DNA of 64,000 bases from Penium margaritaceum (lineage: Eukaryota; Streptophyta; Zygnematophyceae; Desmidiales; Peniaceae): NCBI GenBank assembly GCA_023375785.1, contig SZWC01001618.1:86268-150267 (forward strand), written 5' to 3'. The notes under the pieces were generated by a model. It saw nothing but the letters and a program-made list of their open reading frames with translations, ran no database searches and was not told the DNA's origin. The translations under genes and the position numbers were made by a program. Shown piece after piece: positions 13,031 to 25,560 of this stretch. Each line of letters begins with the position of its first letter. Position 1 is the stretch's first letter.

Positions 13031-13230
13031 GTAAGTGTGTGTAAGTGTGTGTAAGTGCGTGTAAGTGCGTATAAGTGCGTGTATGTATGTGTGAGTACGT
13101 GTGAGTGCGTGTAAGTATATGTAAGTGCGTGTAAGTGTGTGTAAGTGTGTGTAAGTGCGTGTAAGTGCGTATAAGTGCGTGTATGTATGTGTGAGTACGT
13201 GTGAGTGCGTGTAAGTATATGTAAGTGCGT
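13031..13230 (+). repeat. Exact 2 x 100-bp tandem duplication
   Basis: 13,031-13,130 equals 13,131-13,230. The landmark GTATGTATGTGTGAG is at 13,081 and 13,181. Confidence 0.94.
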
Positions 13231-13840
13231 GTAAGTACGTGTAAGTGTTTATACGTACGTGTCAGTGCATGTAAGTGCGTGGAAGTGTGTGTAAGTACGT
13301 GTAAGTTTGTGTAAGTGCGTATAAATACGTGTACGTACATCTAAGTGTGTATGAGTACGTATAAGTACATGGGAGTGCGTGTAAGGTCGTGTAAGAGCGT
13401 GTAAGAGCGTATAAGTGCATATAAGTGCGTATAAGTGCGTGTAAGTACGTGTAAGTGCGTGTAAGTGTGTGTAAGTACGTGTAAGTGCGTGTAAGTACGT
13501 ATAAGTGCGTGTAAGATTGTGTAAGTTCGTGTAAGTGTGTGTAAGATCCTGTAAGTGCGTGTAAGTGTGTGTAAGTACATGTAAGTGCGTGTAAGGACGT
13601 ATAAGCGTGTGTAAGTACGTGTAAGTGCATGTAAGTGTGTGTACATATGTATAAGTACGTGTAAGTGTGTGTAAGGCCGTATCAGTGCATGTAAGTGCGT
13701 GTAAGTGCATGTAAGTACGTGTAAGTACGTGTAAGTGCGTGTAAGTGCGTGTAAGTGCGTGTAAGTACGTATAAGTGCCTGTAAGTGCGTGTAAGTGCGT
13801 GTAAGTACGTGTAACTGCGTGTAAGTGCGTGTAAGTTCAT

Positions 13841-14244
13841 GTAAGTGCGTGTAAGTACGAGTATGGGTGTAAGTGTGTGTAAGTGCATATAAGTGCGTGT
13901 AAGTACCTGTTAGTTTGTATAAGTGAATGTAAGTTTGTGTAAGTGCGTGTAAGTGCGTATAAGTGCGTGTAAGTACGTATAAGTGCGTGTAAGTACGTAT
14001 AAGTGCGTGTAAGTACGTATAAGTGCGTGTAAGTACGTATAAGTGCGTGTAAGTACGTATAAGTGCGTGTAAGTACGTATAAGTGCGTGTAAGTACGTAT
14101 AAGTGCATGTAAGTGTGTGTACGTACGTGTAAGTACGTGTAAGTGCGTGTAAGTACGAGTATGGGTGTAAGTGTGTGTAAGTGCATATAAGTGCGTGTAA
14201 GTACCTGTTAGTTTGTATAAGTGAATGTAAGTTTGTGTAAGTGC
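13841..14244 (+). repeat. 106-bp direct duplication flanking a 20-bp dimer array
   Basis: The run starting near 13,841, with the marker GAGTATGGGTG at 13,859 and the unit GTACCTGTTAG, is repeated without visible change at 14,139-14,244 (offset 298). The intervening sequence is mostly the 20-bp array at 13,941-14,100. The paralogous places at 5,861, 8,337, 17,070 and 19,798 have the marker once. Confidence 0.9.
13941..14100 (+). repeat. 20-bp dimeric array, 8 copies
   Basis: Two alternating decamers, GTGCGTGTAA and GTACGTATAA, form a strict 20-bp period. Seven copies at 13,961-14,100 are identical, and the copy at 13,941 differs by one base (GTGCGTATAA). This is the shortest higher-order repeat in the window after the two single-unit arrays. 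Confidence 0.95.
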
Positions 14245-15550
14245 TGTAAGTGTGTGTAAGTGTGTATAAGTGCGTGTAAGTACGTGTAAGTGCGTATAAG
14301 TACGTGTAAGTCTGTGTAAGTGTGTGTAAGTGCGTGTAAGTGCATGTAAGTATGTGCAAGTGTGTATAAGTGCATGTAAGTGTGTGTACGTACGTGTAAG
14401 TACGTGTAAGTGCGTGTTAGTGCGTGTGAGTGCGTGTAAGAGCGTGTAAGTGCATGTAAGTGTGTGTAAGTGCAGTTTAAGTTCATGTAAGAACGTGTAA
14501 GTGCGTGTAAGTGCGTGTATGTGTGGTTTAAGTTCGTGTAAGTGCAGGTTTGTGCGTGTAAGTGCGTGTAAGTATGTGTAAGTACGTGTAAGTGCGTATA
14601 TGTGCGTGTAAGTGCAGTTTAAGAGGGTGTAATCTTGTGTAAGTTTGTGTAAGTGCGTGTAAGTGTGTGTAAGTGCATGTAAGTGCGTGTAAGTGCGTGT
14701 AAGTGCGTGTAAGTACGTGTAAGTGTGTGTAAGCATGTACAAGTGCGTGTAAGTGTGTGCAAGTGCGCGTAAGAGTGTATTTTAGTGCATATAAGTGTAT
14801 GTAAGTACGTGTAAGTGCGTGTACGTACGTGTAAGTGTGTGTAAGTGCGTGTGGGTGTGTGTAGGTATGTGTAAGTGCGTGTAAGTGCGTGTAAGTGCGT
14901 GTAAGTGTGTATACATGCGTCTAAGTACGTGTAAGTGCGTGTAAGTGCGTGTAAGTACGTGTAAGTGCGTGTAAGTGTGTATAAGTACGTGTAAGTATGT
15001 GTAAGTGCGTCTAAGTGCGTGTTAGTACGTGTGAGTGTGTGTAAGGGCGTGTAAGTGCATGTAAGTGCGTGTAAGTGCGGTTTAAGTTCGTGTAAGTGAG
15101 TGTACATACGTGTAAGTACGTATAAAGTCGTGTATTTGCGTATAAGTGCGTATAAGTGCGTGTTAGTGTGTGTAAGTGTAGTTTAAGTTCGTGTAAGTGC
15201 GTGTAAGTGCGTGTAAGTATGTATAAGTGCGTGTAAGTGCGTGTAAGTATATGTAAATGCGTGTAAGTACGTGTAAGTGCATGTAAGTGCGTGTAAGTTC
15301 GTGTAAGTGTATGTAAGTGCATGTAAGTGCGTCTAAGTGTGTAGTATGTGTAAGTGTAGTTTAAGTGGGTGTTATTTTGTGTAAGTTCGGATAAGTGCGT
15401 GGAAGTACGTGTAAGTGCATGTAAGTGAGTGTAAGTGCGACTAAGTGCGTGTAAGTACATGTAAGTGCGTATAAGTACGTATAAGTACGTACAAGTGCAT
15501 GTAAGTGTGTGTCAGTGTGTGTATGTGTGTGTAAGTGCGTGCAAGTGTGT

Positions 15551-15890
15551 GTAAGTGTGTGTAAGTGCGTGTAAGTACATGAAGGTACATGTAGGTGCGT
15601 GTAAGTGCGTGTAAGTATGTGTAAGTGTGTGTAAGTGCGTGTAAGTGTGTGTAAGTATGTATAAGTGCATGTAAGTACGTGTAAGTGCGTGTAAGTGCGT
15701 GTAAGTGCGTGTAAGTATGTGTAAGTGTGTGTAAGTGCGTGTAAGTGTGTGTAAGTGTGTGTAAGTGCGTGTAAGTACATGAAGGTACATGTAGGTGCGT
15801 GTAAGTGCGTGTAAGTATGTGTAAGTGTGTGTAAGTGCGTGTAAGTGTGTGTAAGTATGTATAAGTGCATGTAAGTACGTGTAAGTGCGT
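15551..15890 (+). repeat. 140-bp exact direct repeat, period 200
   Basis: 15,551-15,690, with the rare unit ATGAAGGTACATGTAGG at 15,579, recurs unchanged at 15,751-15,890. The 60 bp between them are ordinary decamers, so the event was either a 200-bp duplication with later drift or an insertion inside a doublet. Confidence 0.92.
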
Positions 15891-16800
15891 CTAAGTACGT
15901 GTAAGTGGGTGTAAGTCCGTATAAGTGTGGTTTAAGTACGTGTAAGTTCGTGTAATTGCGTGTAATTGCGTACAAGTGTGTGTAAGTGCGTGAAAGTGCG
16001 TGTAAGTTCGTGTAAGTATGTGTAAGGGCGTGTAAGTGCATGTAAGTACGTGTTAGTATGTGTAAGTGTATGTAGAAGTGTGTAAGTGCGTGAAAGTGTG
16101 CGTAAGATCATGTAAGTGCGTGTAACTGTATGTAAGTGCGTGTAAGTGTGTGTAAGTGTGTGTAAGTGTGTGTAAGTGCATGTAAGTACGTGTAAGTGCA
16201 TGTAAGTACGTGTAAGTGTGTGTAAGTGTATGTGAGTTCGTGTAAGTGCGTATAAGTGGGTGTAAGTATGTGTGAGTGTGTGTAAGTACGTGTAAGTATG
16301 TGTAAGTGTGTGTACGTGCGTGTAAGTATGTATACATACATGTCAGTGTGAGTAGGTGTGTGTAAGTGTGTGTAAGTACGTGTAAGTTTGTGAAAGTGCA
16401 TGTAAATGCGTGTAACTACGTGTAAGTGTGTGTAAGTGTGTGTAAGTATGTGGAAGTGCCTGTAAGGTCGTGTAAGAGTGTGTAAGAGCATATAAGTACG
16501 TATAAGTGCGTGTAAGTATGTGTAAGTGCATGTAAGTGCGTGTAAGTGTATGTAAGTACGTGTAACTGTGTATAAGTGCGTGTAAGTACGTGTAAGTATG
16601 TGTAAGTTTGTGTAAGTATGTGTAAGTTCCTGTAAGTGCGTGTAAGTGCGTGTAAGTACGTGTAAGTGCATGTAAGTGCATGTAAGTGTGTGTAAGTGCA
16701 TGTAAGTGTGTATAAGTACGTGTAAGTGCAAATTAGTATCTATAAGTACGTGTACGTGCGTGTAAGTGCGTATCAGTGTGTGTAAGTATGTGTAAGTGCG

Positions 16801-16880
16801 TGTAAGTGCATGTAAGTACGTGTAAGTGCGTGTAAGTGCGTGTAAGTGCATGTAAGTACGTGTAAGTGCGTGTAAGTGCG
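16801..16880 (+). repeat. 2 x 40-bp tandem duplication
   Basis: A four-unit pattern (GTGCATGTAA, GTACGTGTAA, then two GTGCGTGTAA) is given twice in a row. Such a common combination could arise by chance more easily than the longer doublets. Confidence 0.7.
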
Positions 16881-18299
16881 TGTAAGTGCCTGTAAGTACG
16901 TGTAAGTGCGTATAAGTGTGTGTAAGTGTGTGTAAGTACGTGTAAGTACGTGTGAGTTTGTGTAAGTGAATGTAAGTTCGTGTTAGTGCATGTAAGTGTG
17001 TATAAGTGCGTGTAAGTGCGTGTAAGTGCGTATAAGGGTGTGTAAGTGCGTGTAAGTGCGTGTAAGTGCGAGTATGAGTGTAAGTGTGTGTAATTATGTG
17101 TAAGTGTGTGTAAGTACGTGTTAGTTTGTGTAAGTGAATGTAAGTTCGTGTAAGTGCGTGTCCGTGTGTGTAAGTGCGTTTAAGTGCGTGTAAGAACGTG
17201 TAAGTGCGTGTAAGTGTGTATAAGTGTGTATAAGTGCATGTAAGTACGTGTAAGTGCATGTACGTACATGTAAGTGTGTGTAAGTGCATGTAAGTATGTG
17301 TAAGTGTGTGTAGGTGTGTGTAAGTACGTGTTAGTACGTGTGAGTGCGTGTAAGAGCGTGTAACTGCATATAAGTGTGTATAAGTGCAGTTTAAGTTCGT
17401 GTAATTGCGTGTAAGTGTGTATAAGTGCAGATTAAGTTTGTGTAAGTGCAGGTAAGTGCGTGTAAGTGCGTGTAAGTATGTGTAAGTATGTGTAAGTGCG
17501 TATAAGTGCGTGTAAGTGCAGTTTAAGTGGGTGTAATCTTGTGTAAGTTTGTGCAAGTGCATGTAAGTGTGTGTAAGTGTGTATGAGTACGTGTAAGTAC
17601 GTGTAAGTGTGTGTAAGTGCGTATAAGTACGTGTAAGTATGTGCAAGTGTGTGTAAGAGTGTGTTTAGTGCATGTAAGTGTGTGTAAGTGCGTATAAGTA
17701 CGTGTAAGTGCGTGTAAGTGTGTGTAAGTACGTGTAGGTGTGTGTAGGTGCTTGTAAGTGCATGTAAGTACATGTAAGTGCATGTAAGTGTGTGTACATG
17801 CGTCTAAGTGCGTGTAAGTGCGTGTAAGTGCGTATAAGTATGTGTAAGTGCGTGTAAGTGCATATAAGTGCGTTTAAGTATGTGTAAGTGCGTCTATGTG
17901 TGTGTTAGTGTGCGTGAGTACGTGTCAGAGAATGTAAGTGCATGTAAGTGCGTGTAAGTGCGGTTTAAGTTCGTGCATGTGAGTGTAAGTACGTGTAAGT
18001 ACGTGAAAGTTCGTGTAAGTGCGTGTAGGTGTGTGTAAGTGCTAAAAGTATGTCTAAGTGCATATACGTGTATGTAAGTGCGTGTAAGTGCTAGTAAGTA
18101 TGTATAAGTGTGTGTAAGTGCGTGTAAGTATGTGTAAATACGTATAAGTGTGTGTAAGTACGTGTAAGTGTGTGTATGTTTGTGTAAGTGTGTATAAGTG
18201 CATGTAGGTGCATGTAAGTACGTGTAAGTACATGAAAGCATGTGTACGTGCAAGTAAGTGCATGTAAGTACGTGTAAGTACGTGTAAGTTCATGTAAGT

Positions 18300-18440
18300 G
18301 CGTGTAAGTGCGTGTAAGTGCGTGTAAGTATGTGTAAGTGTGTAAGTGCGTATAAGTGCGGTTTAAGTTTGTGTAAGTGCGTGTAAGTATGTGTAAGTGT
18401 GTAAGTGCGTATAAGTGCGGTTTAAGTTTGTGTAAGTGCG
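18300..18440 (+). repeat. 2 x 59-bp duplication with 8- and 11-bp units
   Basis: An 8-bp unit (GTGTGTAA) followed by the 11-bp GTGCGGTTTAA recurs at offset 59 (four 10-bp units, one of 8 and one of 11). The same landmark without the extra copy stands at about 9,748-9,780 in the first 7.7-kb repeat. Confidence 0.88.
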
Positions 18441-18789
18441 TGTAAGTGCATGTAACTGCGTATAAGTGCATATAAGTGCATGTAAAAGTGTGTAAGTACG
18501 TGTAAGTGCGTGTGAGTGCAGTTAAGTGGATGAAATTTTGTGTAAATTCGTGTAAGTGTGTGTAAGTGCGTATAAGTGTGTGTAAGTGTGTGTAAGTGCG
18601 TGTAAGTGCGTGTAAGTGTGTGTAAGTATGTGTAAGTGTGTGTTAGTGCATATAAGTGCATGTAAGTGCGTGCAAGTGTGTGTGAGTGTGTTTAAGTACG
18701 TGTAAGTTTGTGTAAGTGCGTGTAAGTATGTGTAAGTTTGTGTAAGTGCGAGTAAGTACGTGTAAGTGCGTGTAAGTGCGTATAAAGGC

Positions 18790-20650
18790 GTGTAAGTATA
18801 TATAAGTGCATGTAAGTGTGTGTAAGTACGTGTAAGTACGGTTTATGTTCATGTAAGTGCGTGTAAGTGCATGTAAGTACGTGTAAGTGTGTGTAAGTGC
18901 ATGTAAGTGTGGTTTAAGTGTGTGTAATTTTGTGTAAGTTTGTGTAAGTGCATGTAAGTGCGTGGAAGTGTGTATAAGTGCGTGTAAGTGCGGGTAAGTA
19001 CGTATAAGTATGTGTGAGCGTGTGTAAGTGCGTGTAAATATGTGCAAGTGCGTGTAAGTGCGTGTAAGTGCGTGTAGGTGCGTGTAATTTTGTGTAAGTG
19101 CGTGGAAGTGCGTGTTAGTGCGTGTAAGTGTGTGTAAGTGCGTGTAAGTGCGTGTAAGTGCGTGTAAGTGTGTGTAAGTGGGTGTAAGTGTGTCTAAGTG
19201 CGTGTATGTTCGTGCAAGTGCGTGTAAGTGTGTGCAAGTTTGTTTAAGTGCGTGTAAGTGCGTGTAAGTACATGTAAGTGCGTGTAAGTGCGTGTAAGTG
19301 TGTGTAAGTGCGTGTAAGTACGTGTAAGTGCGTGTAAGTGCGTGTAAGTGTGTGTAAGTGCGTGTAAGTGCGTGTAAGTGCATGTAAGTGCGTGTAAGTG
19401 TGTGTAAGTGCGTGTAAGTGCGTGTAAGTGCATGTAAGTGCGTGTAAGTGTGTGTAAGTGCGTGTAAGTACGTGTAAGTGCGTGTAAGTACATGTAAGTA
19501 TGTACAAGTACGTGTAAATGCATGTAAGTACGTATCAGTGCGTGCAAGTACGTATAAGTATGTGTAAGTGCATGTAAGTACGTGTAAGTGCGTGTAAGAG
19601 CGTGTAAGTGTGTGTATGTATGTGTACGTGCCTGTAAGTGTGTGTAAGTGCGTGTAAGTGTGTGTAAGTGCATGTAAGTGCGTGTAAGTTTGTGTAAGTG
19701 AATGTAAGTTCGTGTAAGTGTGTGTAAGTGTGTGTAAGTACGTGTAAGTGTAAGTGCATGTAAGTGCGTGTAAGTGCGTGTAAGTGCGTATAAGTGTGAG
19801 TATGGATGTAAGTGTGTGTAAGTGCGTGTAAGTGCGTGTAAGTACGTGTTAGTTTGTGTAAGTGAATGTAAGTTTGTATAAGTGCGTGTAAGTATGTGTA
19901 AGTGCGTGTAAGTGTGTGTTAGTGTGTGTAGGTGCATGTAAGTGCGTGTAAGTGCATGTACGTACGTGTAAGTGTGTGTAAGTACATGCAAGTGTGTGTA
20001 AGTACGTGTAAGTACGTGTAAGTGCGTATTAGTACGTGTGAGTGCGTATAAGAGCGTGTAACTGCATGTAAGTGTGTATAAGTGCAGTTTAAGTTCGTGT
20101 AATTGCGTGTAAGTGCGTGTAAGTACAGTTTAAGTTTGTGTAAGTGCAGGTAAGTGCGTGTAAGTACGTGTAAAGTATGTGTAAGTGCGTATAAGTGCGT
20201 ATAAGTACGTGTAAGTGCAGTTTAAGTGGGTGTAATTTTGTGTAAGTTTGTGTAAGTGCGTGTAAGTGTGTGTAAGTATGTGAAAGTGCGTGTAAGTGCA
20301 TGTAAGTACGTGTAAGTGTGTATAAGTGCGTATAAGTGCGTGTATGTGTGTGCAAGTGCATGTAAGAGTATATTTTAGTGCATGTAAGTGTGTGAAAGTG
20401 CGTGCAAGTACGTGTAAGTGCGTGTAAGTGTGTGTAAGTGTGTGTAGGTGTGTGTAGGTGCGTGTAAGTGCGTGTAAGTACGTGTAAGTGCATGTAAGTG
20501 CGTATACATGCGTCTAAGTGTGAATAAGTGCGTATAAGTACGTGTAAGTATGTGTAAGTGCATGTAAGTACGTGTAAGTACGTGTAAGTGCGTATAAGTA
20601 CGTTTAAGCATGTGTTAGTGCGCGTGAGTGCGTGTAAGAGCACGTAAGTG
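18790..20650 (+). repeat. Decamer segment between large duplications
   Basis: It has the cassettes also seen before 18.8 kb (GAGTATGGATG at 19,798; GTGGGTGTAATTTTG near 20,227; GAGTATATTTTAG near 20,366), plus a low-variation run at 19,240-19,500 made almost only of GTGCGTGTAA, GTGTGTGTAA and GTGCATGTAA. Within that run a 50-bp period is visible at 19,341-19,460. No gene is visible. Confidence 0.8.
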
Positions 20651-21490
20651 CCTGTAAGTGCGTGTAAGTGACGTTTAAGTTTGTGTAAGTGAGTGTAAGT
20701 GCGTGTAGTACGTGTACGTTTGTGTAAGTGCGTGTAAGTGTGTGTAAGTGCTATAAGTGCGTGTAAGTGCGTATACGTGTGTGTAAGTGCATGTAAGTGT
20801 GTGTAAGTCTGTATAAGTGCGTGTAAGTGTGTGTAAGTATGTATAAATGCACGTAAGTGCGTGTAAGTGCGTGTAAGTGCGTGTAAGTTTGTGTAAGTGT
20901 GTGTAAGTGTGTGTAAGTGCATGTAAGTACGTGTAAGTACATGAAAGTATGTGTAAGTGCAAGTAAGTGCGTGTAATTACGTATAAGTACGTGTAAGTAC
21001 GTGTAAGTTTGTGTAAGTGCGTGTAAGTGCGTGTAAGTGCGTGTAAGTATGTGTAAGTGTGTGTAAGTGCGTATAAGTACGGTTTAAGTTTGTGTAAGTA
21101 TGTGTAAGTGCATGTAACTGCGTATAAGTGTGTGTAAGTGCGTTAAAGTATGTGTAAGTGCATGTAAGTGCGTGTGAGTGCAGTTTAGTGGATGTAATTT
21201 TGTGTAAATTCGTGTAAGTGTGTGTAAGTGTGTATAAGTGTGTGTAAGTGCGTCTAAGTGAGTGTAAGTGCATGTAAGTGCGTGTAAGTGCGTGTAAGTG
21301 TGTGTAAGTGCATGTAAGTGTGTGTAAGTACGTGTAAGTACGTGTTAGTGCATACAAGTGCATGTAAGTGCGTGCAAGTGCGTGTAAGTGTGGTCTAAGT
21401 GTGTGTAAGTTCGTGTAAGTACGTGTAAGTGCGTGTAAGTTTGTGTAAGTACGATTAAGTACGTGTAAGTATGTGTAAGTGTGTATAAGT

Positions 21491-21652
21491 GCGTGTAAGT
21501 ACGTGTAAGTGCGTGTAAGTGTGTGTAATTACGTGTAAGTACGGTTTACGTTCATGTAAGTGCATGTAAGTGCGTGTAAGTACGTGTAAGTGCGTGTAAG
21601 TGTGTGTAATTACGTGTAAGTACGGTTTACGTTCATGTAAGTGCATGTAAGT
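21491..21652 (+). repeat. 2 x 81-bp tandem duplication, private to copy 1
   Basis: 21,491-21,571 recurs at 21,572-21,652, marked by ACGGTTTACGTTCATG. The paralogous site near 25,225 has a single copy (TGGTTTACATTCATG), so this event is younger than the 3.6-kb duplication. Confidence 0.93.
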
Positions 21653-21810
21653 GCATGTAAGTGCGTGTAAGTGCGTGTAAGTGCGTGTAAGTGTGGTTTA
21701 AGTGTGTGTAATATCATGTAAGTTTGTGTAAGTGCATGTAAGTACGTGTAAGTGTGTGAAAGTACGTGTAAGTGCATGTAAGTACGTAAAAGTACGTGTA
21801 AGTGCGGTTA

Positions 21811-22210
21811 AGTGCGTGTAAGTGTGGATAAGTATGTGTAAGAGCATGTAAGTGTGTGTAGGTGCGTGTAATTTTGTGTAAGTGCGTGGAAGTGCGTGTT
21901 AGTGCGTGTAAGTGCGTGTAAGTGCGTGCAAGTGCGTGTAAGTGTGTGTAAGTGGGTGTAAGTGCGTGTAAGGTGCATGACATTTGTGCAAGTGCATGTA
22001 AGTGCGTGTAAGTGCGTGTAAGTGTGGATAAGTATGTGTAAGAGCATGTAAGTGTGTGTAGGTGCGTGTAATCTTGTGTAAGTGCGTGGAAGTGCGTGTT
22101 AGTGCGTGTAAGTGCGTGTAAGTGCGTGCAAGTGCGTGTAAGTGTGTGTAAGTGGGTGTAAGTGCGTGTAAGTGCGTGTACATTTGTGCAAGTGCATGTA
22201 AGTGCGTATA
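21811..22210 (+). repeat. 2 x 200-bp tandem duplication, private to copy 1
   Basis: The run with GTGTGGATAAG (21,823 and 22,023) and CATTTGTGCAAG (21,981 and 22,181) occurs twice, with about four differences, including ATTTTG versus ATCTTG and AGGTGCATGA versus AGTGCGTGTA. The paralogous region near 25,421 has one copy. Confidence 0.9.
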
Positions 22211-23520
22211 AGTTTGTATAAGTGCGTGTAAGTACGTGTAAGTGCGTATAATTGTGTGTAAGTGCGTGTAAGTACGTGTAAGTGCATGTAAATGCATGTA
22301 AGTGCATGTAAGTTTGTGTAAGTACTTGTTAGTACGTGTACGTTTGTGTAGGTGTGTGTAAGTGCCTGTAAGTGCGTGTAAGTGCGTGTAAGATGCGTGT
22401 AAGTTCGTGTAAGTGCGTATAAGTGCGTGTAAGTGCTTGTATGTGCGTGTAAGTGTGTGTAAGTTCGTGTAAGTGCGTGTAACTTTGTGTAAGTGCGTGC
22501 AAGTGTGTGTAAGTGCATGTTAGTGCGTGTAAGTACATGCAAGTGCGTGTAAGTACGTGTAAGTGTGTGTAAGTACGTGTAAGTTTGTGTAAGTGCATAT
22601 AAGTCCGTGTAAGTGCATGTAAGTGTGTCTAAGTGCATGTATGTACGGTTTAAGTTTGTGTAAGTTCGTGTAAGTGCGTGTAAGTGCGTGAAAGTACGTG
22701 TAAGTGCGTGTAAGTACGTGGAAGTGTGTGTAAGTGCGTGTATGTGCGTGTAATTGCATGTAAGTATGTGTAAGTGCGTGTAAGTGCGTGTAAATATGTG
22801 TAAGTGCGTGTAAGTTCGCGTAAGTGCGTGTTAGTACGTGTACGTTCATGTAGGTGCGTGTAAGTGCCTGTAAGTGCGTGTAAGGTGCGTGTATATTTGT
22901 GTAAGTGTGTGGAAGTTGGTGTAAGTGCGTGTAAGTACGTGTAAGTGCGTGTAACTTTGTGTAAGTGCGTGTAAATGCGTGGAAGTATGCGTAAGTGCGT
23001 GTAGGTGCGTGTAAGTGCTCGTATGTATGTGTAAGTGCGTGTAAGTGCGTGTAACGTTGTGGAAGTACGTGCAAGTGCGGGTAAGTGCATGTAAGTGCGT
23101 ATAAGTGCATGTAATTGCATGTACGTGTGTATAAGTGCGTGTAAGTGCATGTAAGTACGTGTAAATGCGTGTAAGTGCGTGTACATGTGTGTAAATGCAT
23201 GTAGGTGCGTGTAAGTGCGTGTAAGTGCGCGTACGTTCCTGTAGGTATGTGCAAGTACGTGTCAGTGCGTGTAAGTATGTGTAAGTGCGTGTATGTGTGT
23301 ATGAGTGCGTGTAAGTGGATGTAAGAGCGTGTAAGAGTGTGTAAGTACATGTAAGAGTGTGTAAGTGCGTGTAAGCGCGTATAAGTATGTGTACATACGT
23401 GTAAGTGCGTGTAAGTGCGTATAAGCGTGTGTGAGTGCATGTAAGTGCGTTTAAGTATGTGTAAGTGCGTGTAAGTGCGTGTAAGTGCGTGTTAGTACGT
23501 GTAAGTACGTGTAAGAGCGT

Positions 23521-23742
23521 GTAAGTTCATGTAAGTGCGTGTAAGTGCGTGTAAGTGCATGTAAGTGCGTGTAAGTGCGTGTAAGCGCGTGTAAATGCAG
23601 TTGAAGTTTGTGTAAGTGCGTGTAAGTGCGTGTAAGTTCATGTAAGTGCGTGTAAGTGCGTGTAAGTGCATGTAAGTGCGTGTAAGTGCGTGTAAGCGCG
23701 TGTAAATGCAGTTGAAGTTTGTGTAAGTGCGTGTAAGTGCGT
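23521..23742 (+). repeat. Exact 2 x 111-bp tandem duplication, private to copy 1
   Basis: 23,521-23,631 equals 23,632-23,742. Each copy has one 11-bp unit (GTAAATGCAGTTGAAG). The homologous stretch at 27,051-27,161 has one copy. Confidence 0.94.
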
Positions 23743-25560
23743 AAAAGATTGTGTAAGTGCGTGTAAGTGCGTGTAAGTGCGTGTAAGTACGTGTAAGTAC
23801 GTGTATTTGCAAGTACGTGCATGTAAGTACGTGTAAGTTCATGTAAGTGCGTATAAGTGCGTGTAAGTGCATGTAAGTGTGTGTGAGTGTGTATAAGTGC
23901 GGTTTAAATTCGTATAAGTGCGTATAAGTGCATGTAAGTGTGTGTAAGTGCGTGTAAGTGCGTATAAGTGCATGTAAGTGTGTGTAAGTGCGTGTAAGTG
24001 CGGTTTAAGTTCGTGTAAGTGCATGTAAGTGCGTGTAAGTGCGTGTCAGTGCGTGTAAGTGTGTGGAATTTCATATAAGCTCGTGTAAGTGTGTGTAAGT
24101 GTGTGTAAGTACGTGTAAGTGCGTGTAAGTGCATGTAAGTGCGTGTACATGCGTGTAACTGTGTGTTAGTGCGTGTAAGTGCGTGTAAGTGTGTGTAAGT
24201 ACGTGTAGGTGCATGTAAGTGCGTATTAGTGCGTGTAAATACGTGTAAGTGTGTGTTAGTACGTGTAAGTACGTGTAAGTGGGTGTACGTTTGTGTAAGT
24301 GCAAGTAAGTGTATGTAAGTACGTGTAAGTGCGTGTAAGTGACGTTTAAGTTCGTGTAAGTGAGTGTAAGTGCGTGTAAGTACGTATAAGTTCGTGTAAG
24401 TGCGTGTAAGTGTGTAGAAGTGCTATAAGTGCGTGTAAGTGCGTATACGTGTGTGTAAGTGCATGTAAGTGCGTGTAAGTCTGTATAAGTGTGTGTAAGT
24501 GTTTGTAAGTATGTATAAATGCTTGTAAGTGCGTGTAAGTGCGTGTAAGTGCATGTAAGTTTGTGTAAGTGTGTGTAAGTGTGCTTAAGTGCATGTAAGT
24601 ACGTGTAAGTACATGAAAGTATGTGTAAGTGCAAGTAAGTACGTGTAAGTACGTATAAGTACGTGTAAGTACGTGTAAGTTTGTGTAAGTGCGTGTAAGT
24701 GCGTGTAAGTGCGTGTAAGTATGTGTAAGTGTGTGTAAGTGCGTCTAAGTACGGTTTAAGTTTGTGTAAGTGTGTGTAAGTGCATGTAACTGCGTATAAG
24801 TGCGTGTAAGTGCGTGTAAGTGTGTGTAAGTGCGTGTAAGTGCGTGTGAGTGCAGTTTAGTGGATGTAATTTTGTGTAAATTCATGTAAGTGTGTGTAAG
24901 TGTGTGTAAGTGTGTATAAGTGTGTGTAAGTGCGTGTAAGTGAGTGTAAGTGGATGTAAGTGCGTGTAAGTGCGTGTAAGTGTGTGTAAGTGCACGAAGT
25001 GTGTGTAAGTACGTGTAAGTGCGTGTTAGTGCATACAAGTGCATGTAAGTGCGTGCAAGTGCGTGTAAGTGTGGTTTAAGTGTGTGTAAGTTCGTGTAAG
25101 TGCGTGTAATTGCGTGTAAGTTTGTGTAAGTACGATTAAGTACGTGTAAGCATGCGTAAGTGTGTATAAGTGCGTGTAAGTACGTGTAAGTGCGTGTAAG
25201 TGTGTGTAATTACATGTAACTATGGTTTACATTCATGTAAATGCGTGTAAGTGCATGTAAGTGCGTGTAAGTGCGTGTAAGTGCGTGTAAGTGTGGTTTA
25301 AGTGTGTGTAATTTCGTGTAAGTTTGTGTAAGTGCATGTAAGTGCGTGTAAGTGTGTGTAAGTGCGTGTAAGTGCATGTAAGTACGTAAAAGTACATGTA
25401 AGTGCGGTTACGTGCGTGTAAGTGTGGGTAAGTATGTGTAAGAGCGTGTAAGTGCGTGTAGGTACGTGTAATTTTGTGTAAGTGCGTGGAAGTGCGTGTT
25501 AGTGCGTGTAAGTGCGTGTAAGTGTGTGCAAGTGCGTGTAAGTGTGTGTAAGTGGGTGTA

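Larger units (their letters stand above)
10460..18790 (+). repeat. Multi-kb higher-order repeat, copy 2 (~8.3 kb)
   Basis: Second copy of the 2,740-10,460 block, with the same ordered landmarks: GTTACTGCATCTAAG 10,622; CACGGTCT 11,883; GACTAAG 12,428 and 15,439; GAGTATGGGTG 13,859 and 14,157 (variant GAGTATGAGTG at 17,070); GTGGGTGTAATCTTG near 14,620 and 17,530. It is longer than copy 1 because of private insertions, notably the 20-bp dimer array and its flanking duplication at 13,841-14,244. The junction position is estimated by eye. Confidence 0.8.
20650..24320 (+). repeat. 3.6-kb tandem duplication, copy 1
   Basis: Rare units repeat in order in the next segment: GTGACGTTTAAG (20,669 / 24,341), GTGCTATAAG (20,751 / 24,422), ACGGTTTAAGTTTG (21,087 / 24,753), GTGTGGTTTAAGTGTGTG (21,697 / 25,293), GTACGGTTTAAG (22,644 / 26,174) and GCAGTTGAAGTTTG (23,597 / 27,126). 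The offset falls from 3,672 to 3,529 because each copy gained different local duplications. Confidence 0.88.
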
